Notes under the pieces: model-generated
Database searches by the model: none
Told to the model about the DNA's origin: nothing
Seen by the model: the letters and a program-made list of their open reading frames with translations, nothing else
NCBI GenBank assembly: GCA_035555675.1
Contig: DATMGH010000067.1
Location: 1-64,000, forward strand
Direction of reading: 5' to 3'
Source: Solirubrobacter sp035555675
GTDB lineage: Bacteria > Actinomycetota > Thermoleophilia > Solirubrobacterales > Solirubrobacteraceae
Length of the DNA: 64,000 nt
Made by a program: the position numbers and the translations under genes
Part shown: one piece after another, positions 61,156-64,000 of the stretch
How the letters are laid out: every line of letters starts with the position of its first letter
How positions within the stretch are numbered: the stretch's first letter is position 1

Positions 61156-62774
61156 GGAACGTCTACCTCGGGACCTCGGCGTTCGCGGCGGTCGTCCTGC
61201 GCCGCCTCGCGGCCTCGCCGCACCGCCCGCAGCTCGTGATCACCCGGCCGGACGCGCGCCAGGGCCGCGGCCGCAAGCTGGCCCCGCCGCCGGTGGCGCA
61301 GGCGGCGCGCGAGCTCGGCCTGGAGGTCATCCAGCCCGAGCAGCTGCACGCCCCCGAGATCCTCCAACGGATCGCCGAGGCCCAGCCCGACGTCCTCACC
61401 ACCTGCGCGTACGGCGTCCTCATCAAGGAGCCGCTGCTGAGCGACTACGAGATGATCAACGTGCACCCGTCGCTGCTGCCGCGCTGGCGCGGCGCCGCGC
61501 CGATCGAGCGCGCGATCATGGCCGGCGACGCCGAGACCGGCGTGGCGATCATGCGCGTGACCGCGGGCTGGGACGCCGGCCCGGTCTACGCGACCGCGAC
61601 GACTCCGATCGGCCCCGACGACGACTACGGCACGCTCGCCGCTCGCCTGCAGGACATCGGCGCCGACCTGCTGGTCGACGTGCTCGACGAGCACCCGGCC
61701 CCGCAGCCGCAGGACGAGGCGCTCGTCACCTACGCCAACAAGATCGGCCCGCGCGAGCGCGCGCTGGACCCGACCGAGACCCCGGAGCAGGTCGAGCGCA
61801 CGATCCGCGCGCTGCGTCCGCACATCGGCTCCCGCCTCCCGCTCCCGGACGGCACGTTCCTGGGCGTCCTGGCCGCGCGCGTCGACGGCCCGACGCGCGC
61901 GCCGGCCGGCGGCCTCGTCCGCACCGAGGGCGACCGGCTCCTGCTCGACTGCCACGGCGGGGCGCTGGAGCTGACCGAGATCCGCCCGCCCGGCGGCACC
62001 GCGATGCGGACGGCGGACTGGCTGCGCGGCCGGCCGGACCCGGCGCTCGTCAACTTCCGGCTCGACCCGGCGCTGCCGGACCGCGAGCTCGCCGAGCTGC
62101 TCGAGCGCGCCCGCGCCGAGTGGGCCGACCTCCAGGACGAGTGGCAGCCGCACGTGTGCGCGCTCGCGGCCCGGGGCGCAGCGCCCGTGACCGACGCGAT
62201 GACCGAGCTGGCCGGCGACGCCGACCCGCAGGCCCGCGAGCTGGCGGCCTACGTGCTCGGGCAGCTCGAGCACGGCGACCCAGAAGCGCAGGCCGCGGCG
62301 CTCGTGGACCTCGCCGCCGGCGAGTCCGACCCGGCGGTCCTGTGCGCGGTCGCTGCCGCGTTCGGCCACCTGGGGGACCCGCACGGCCGCGCCTGGCTGC
62401 TGGCCAACCGCGCGCACCCGGACGCCGACGTCCGCGAGGCGGTGGCGTTCGCGCTCGGAGGCCGCAGAGGGGCGGACGTGCGCGACGCGCTGATCGCGCT
62501 CTCCGCCGATCCCGCGCCCGGCGTGCGCGACTGGGCGACGTTCGCGCTCGGCACGCTCGCGTCCGAGGACGACCAGGCGCTGCGCGACGCGCTCGCGGCC
62601 CGGCTCGACGATCCGGACGAGGACACGCGGTTGGAGGCCGTGCACGGCCTCGCGCTGCGCGGCGACCGCCGCGCCCAGGAGCCCGCGCGTGAGCTGCTCG
62701 AGCAGCACGCGGCGGACGGCGTCTGGACGCGCCACCTGCTGGCCGAGACGGCGAGCCGTCTCGGCGACGACTGA
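61152..62774 (+). CDS. fmt: methionyl-tRNA formyltransferase fused to a HEAT-repeat domain
   Basis: 540 residues from a TTG in a TTGA overlap with def; ordinary Fmt has about 310. Residues 1-300 form a full Fmt with the catalytic N103, H105 (NVHPSLLPRWRG) and D141 (GWDAGPVY), in the same spacing as the E. coli enzyme, and the C-terminal OB-fold part. From about residue 320 to the end are HEAT-like helical repeats (DPQARELAAYVLGQLE, DADVREAVAFALGG, APGVRDWATFALGTLA, DEDTRLEAVHGLALRG). No stop lies between; an internal GTG at 62154 could give a separate HEAT protein but has no ribosome binding site. Confidence 0.9.
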   Translation: MRNVYLGTSAFAAVVLRRLAASPHRPQLVITRPDARQGRGRKLAPPPVAQAARELGLEVIQPEQLHAPEILQRIAEAQPDVLTTCAYGVLIKEPLLSDYEMINVHPSLLPRWRGAAPIERAIMAGDAETGVAIMRVTAGWDAGPVYATATTPIGPDDDYGTLAARLQDIGADLLVDVLDEHPAPQPQDEALVTYANKIGPRERALDPTETPEQVERTIRALRPHIGSRLPLPDGTFLGVLAARVDGPTRAPAGGLVRTEGDRLLLDCHGGALELTEIRPPGGTAMRTADWLRGRPDPALVNFRLDPALPDRELAELLERARAEWADLQDEWQPHVCALAARGAAPVTDAMTELAGDADPQARELAAYVLGQLEHGDPEAQAAALVDLAAGESDPAVLCAVAAAFGHLGDPHGRAWLLANRAHPDADVREAVAFALGGRRGADVRDALIALSADPAPGVRDWATFALGTLASEDDQALRDALAARLDDPDEDTRLEAVHGLALRGDRRAQEPARELLEQHAADGVWTRHLLAETASRLGDD

Positions 62775-62775
62775 G

Positions 62776-64000
62776 CTACCAGGCCGGCGTCGCGGCCGGG
62801 TCCGCCGTCTCGGCGGGCGCGGGCGGCGGCGTCTGGGTGGGCGCCGCGGCCTCGGCCGCCGGGGCCGGCGTCTCGACCGGAGCCGGGGCAGGTGTCTCGA
62901 CCGGAGCCGGAGCGGGCGTCTCGACCGGAGCGGGAGCGGGCGTCTCGACCGGAGCGGGAGCCGGCGTCTCGACCGGAGCCGGAGCCGGAGTCGGGGCGGG
63001 CGTCTCGGCCGGCGCGGGGGTCTCCGTCGGCGTGGGCGTCGGGGCCGCGGGCGCCTCGGGGACCGGCGCGCTCTGCTCCGGCGCCTCAGGCGTCGGGGTC
63101 GGGGTCGGCGCCTCCGGGGCGGGCGTCTCGGTCACCGGCGCGGGCGCCTCCACGACCGGCGGCTGCTCCTCCGGCGGCGTGGTGGGCTCCTCCGTCTGCA
63201 CGGGCGGGGCGCTCTCGACGGGCGGCGGCGTCGTCGTGTGCGACTCCTCCGGCTCGTCGACGGTGATCGGCGTCGTCTGGGTGATCGGCGGGACCGGCTG
63301 CCCGTCCGGGTAGCCGTCGCCGTTGTTGTCTTCCAGGCCGTCGTCGATGCCGTCGCCGTTGGTGTCCCGGTTCAGCGGATCGGTGCCGTTGCGCTCCTCG
63401 TCGGCGTTGCTCACGCCGTCGCCGTCGGCGTCGTCGTTGCCGTCGATCACGCCGTCGCCGTTGGTGTCGATCCAGCCGCCCTTGGAGCGGATGCGGAGCT
63501 CGGTCGCCTGCGTCAGCCCGGAGCTGGTCACGACCCCGCGGTCGCTCGCGTCGTTGGCGTTGCCGCCGCGCGCGGTCTCGAAGCTGTCGCTCAGGCCGTC
63601 GTTGTCGGTATCGGGGTTCTTGAACTGGGGCGGCGCGTAGTCGGCGCTGCCGGACGCGGGCTGCGTCGACGAGCTGCGCCCGGACGTGAGGCTGGCCTGC
63701 TCCGGCGTGTCGGCCACGGGGGTGCCCGAGCCGGTCACGTCGCCGAGCGTCAACGTGGCCAGGCCGCCGGACGTGCCGGGACCGCCGGCCGCGGCCGTCC
63801 CGCCGAGCCCGGTCGTGGTCAGCGCGGAGACACCACCGAGGGCCGGGCCGCTGCCGCCGCCGCGCGAGGACGGGTGGTGCGAGGGGATCCGGGGCGCCTG
63901 CGCCTGCGCGAGCACGACCGGCGCGCCCGCGGCCTCGGGCCGCAGCCCGTCGGGCCAGTTCTTCCAGCCCACGAGCGGCGCGGCGAGCGCGCCCAGGCCA
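62776..64000 (-). CDS. secreted Ca-binding (thrombospondin-3-like) and Pro-rich repeat protein, 5' end beyond window
   Basis: The frame is open to the right edge and reads GLGALAAPLV before the GTG at 63972, so the start and probably a signal peptide are outside. Visible order: Gly/Ser/Thr-rich part, then DTDNDGLSDSFE, DTNGDGVIDGNDDADGDGVSN and DTNGDGIDDGLEDNNGDGYPDG, EF-like Ca-binding repeats as in thrombospondin type 3, then about 160 residues of Pro/Thr/Glu/Ala, with five copies of an 8-residue PVETPAPA unit (24-bp repeats at about 62880-63000). Likely a surface or matrix protein. Ends one base after fmt on the other strand. Confidence 0.75.
   Translation of the reverse strand, partial: GLGALAAPLVGWKNWPDGLRPEAAGAPVVLAQAQAPRIPSHHPSSRGGGSGPALGGVSALTTTGLGGTAAAGGPGTSGGLATLTLGDVTGSGTPVADTPEQASLTSGRSSSTQPASGSADYAPPQFKNPDTDNDGLSDSFETARGGNANDASDRGVVTSSGLTQATELRIRSKGGWIDTNGDGVIDGNDDADGDGVSNADEERNGTDPLNRDTNGDGIDDGLEDNNGDGYPDGQPVPPITQTTPITVDEPEESHTTTPPPVESAPPVQTEEPTTPPEEQPPVVEAPAPVTETPAPEAPTPTPTPEAPEQSAPVPEAPAAPTPTPTETPAPAETPAPTPAPAPVETPAPAPVETPAPAPVETPAPAPVETPAPAPVETPAPAAEAAAPTQTPPPAPAETADPAATPAW

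Noticed and set aside
62880..63010. CRISPR-like short repeats
   Set aside because: Contiguous 24-bp repeats without spacers that encode the PVETPAPA units of the surface protein.

Overview
The window is about 64 kb of very GC-rich DNA. Genes are tightly packed, GTG/TTG starts are common, and adjacent genes are often joined by 1-14 base overlaps. Gene content points to a high-GC actinobacterium of the class Thermoleophilia (Solirubrobacter/Conexibacter-like): a murC-ftsQ-ftsZ cluster without ftsA, a split glycine dehydrogenase (gcvPA/gcvPB), tandem secreted arylsulfotransferase-like proteins, a FabR-less housekeeping layout and an Nit1C-type MSMEG_056x/057x gene set. The taxonomic call is inference; no rRNA gene is present.

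Layout. 1-2.9 kb: cell wall and division (murC end, ftsQ, ftsZ). 2.9-9.5 kb: glycine cleavage system (gcvT, gcvH, gcvPA, gcvPB), trpS, and the condensin partners scpA and scpB. 9.5-13.1 kb: two tandem arylsulfotransferase paralogues. 13.2-21.7 kb: a seven-gene chemosensory operon (cheW, cheR, cheW, MCP, cheA-REC, cheB, multi-domain hybrid histidine kinase) built like the Wsp pathway but with a histidine kinase in place of the diguanylate cyclase. 21.7-39.1 kb: the accessory heart of the window. A phosphosulfolactate synthase (ComA) gene faces, tail to tail, a minus-strand operon of two aspartase/fumarase-superfamily lyases, a Cys-rich unknown protein, and DUF2877 and DUF1116 proteins. Next come genes of the nitrogen-starvation/Nit1C set without a nitrilase (Sll0787-type PurM-like enzyme, GNAT, radical SAM, Sll0783-type protein, MSMEG_0565 glycosyltransferase), an amidohydrolase, carbamate kinase and FdrA, then OsmC, a CoA-disulfide-reductase-like flavoprotein and an XRE-cupin regulator. 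DUF1116, DUF2877, FdrA and carbamate kinase together are the parts of the oxamate carbamoyltransferase/carbamate kinase route that recovers ATP from carbamoyl compounds.

39-42.9 kb: a small membrane protein, a two-component pair, rlmN and a pseudouridine synthase. 42.9-47.9 kb: aromatic amino acid genes (aroH, hisC, aroF, tyrA, aroA); aroF is preceded by a 29-codon leader peptide rich in Phe/Tyr/Trp codons and by mutually exclusive hairpins, an apparent attenuator. 47.9-53.6 kb: gntR with a palindromic operator, a DUF1648 membrane protein, an aminotransferase, cmk, der and metK. 53.6-57.8 kb: sodium/solute symporter, a small membrane protein, galK, an orphan DNA methyltransferase and a LysE exporter. 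58.4-62.8 kb: priA, def and a fmt gene fused to a HEAT-repeat domain. The right end holds a secreted Ca-binding/Pro-rich repeat protein that runs off the edge.

A recurrent feature is a TANNNT hexamer 6-10 nt before the start codon of genes that open transcription units (11 cases), with no Shine-Dalgarno sequence, which suggests frequent leaderless transcription. I saw no tRNA, rRNA, CRISPR array, insertion sequence or prophage gene.
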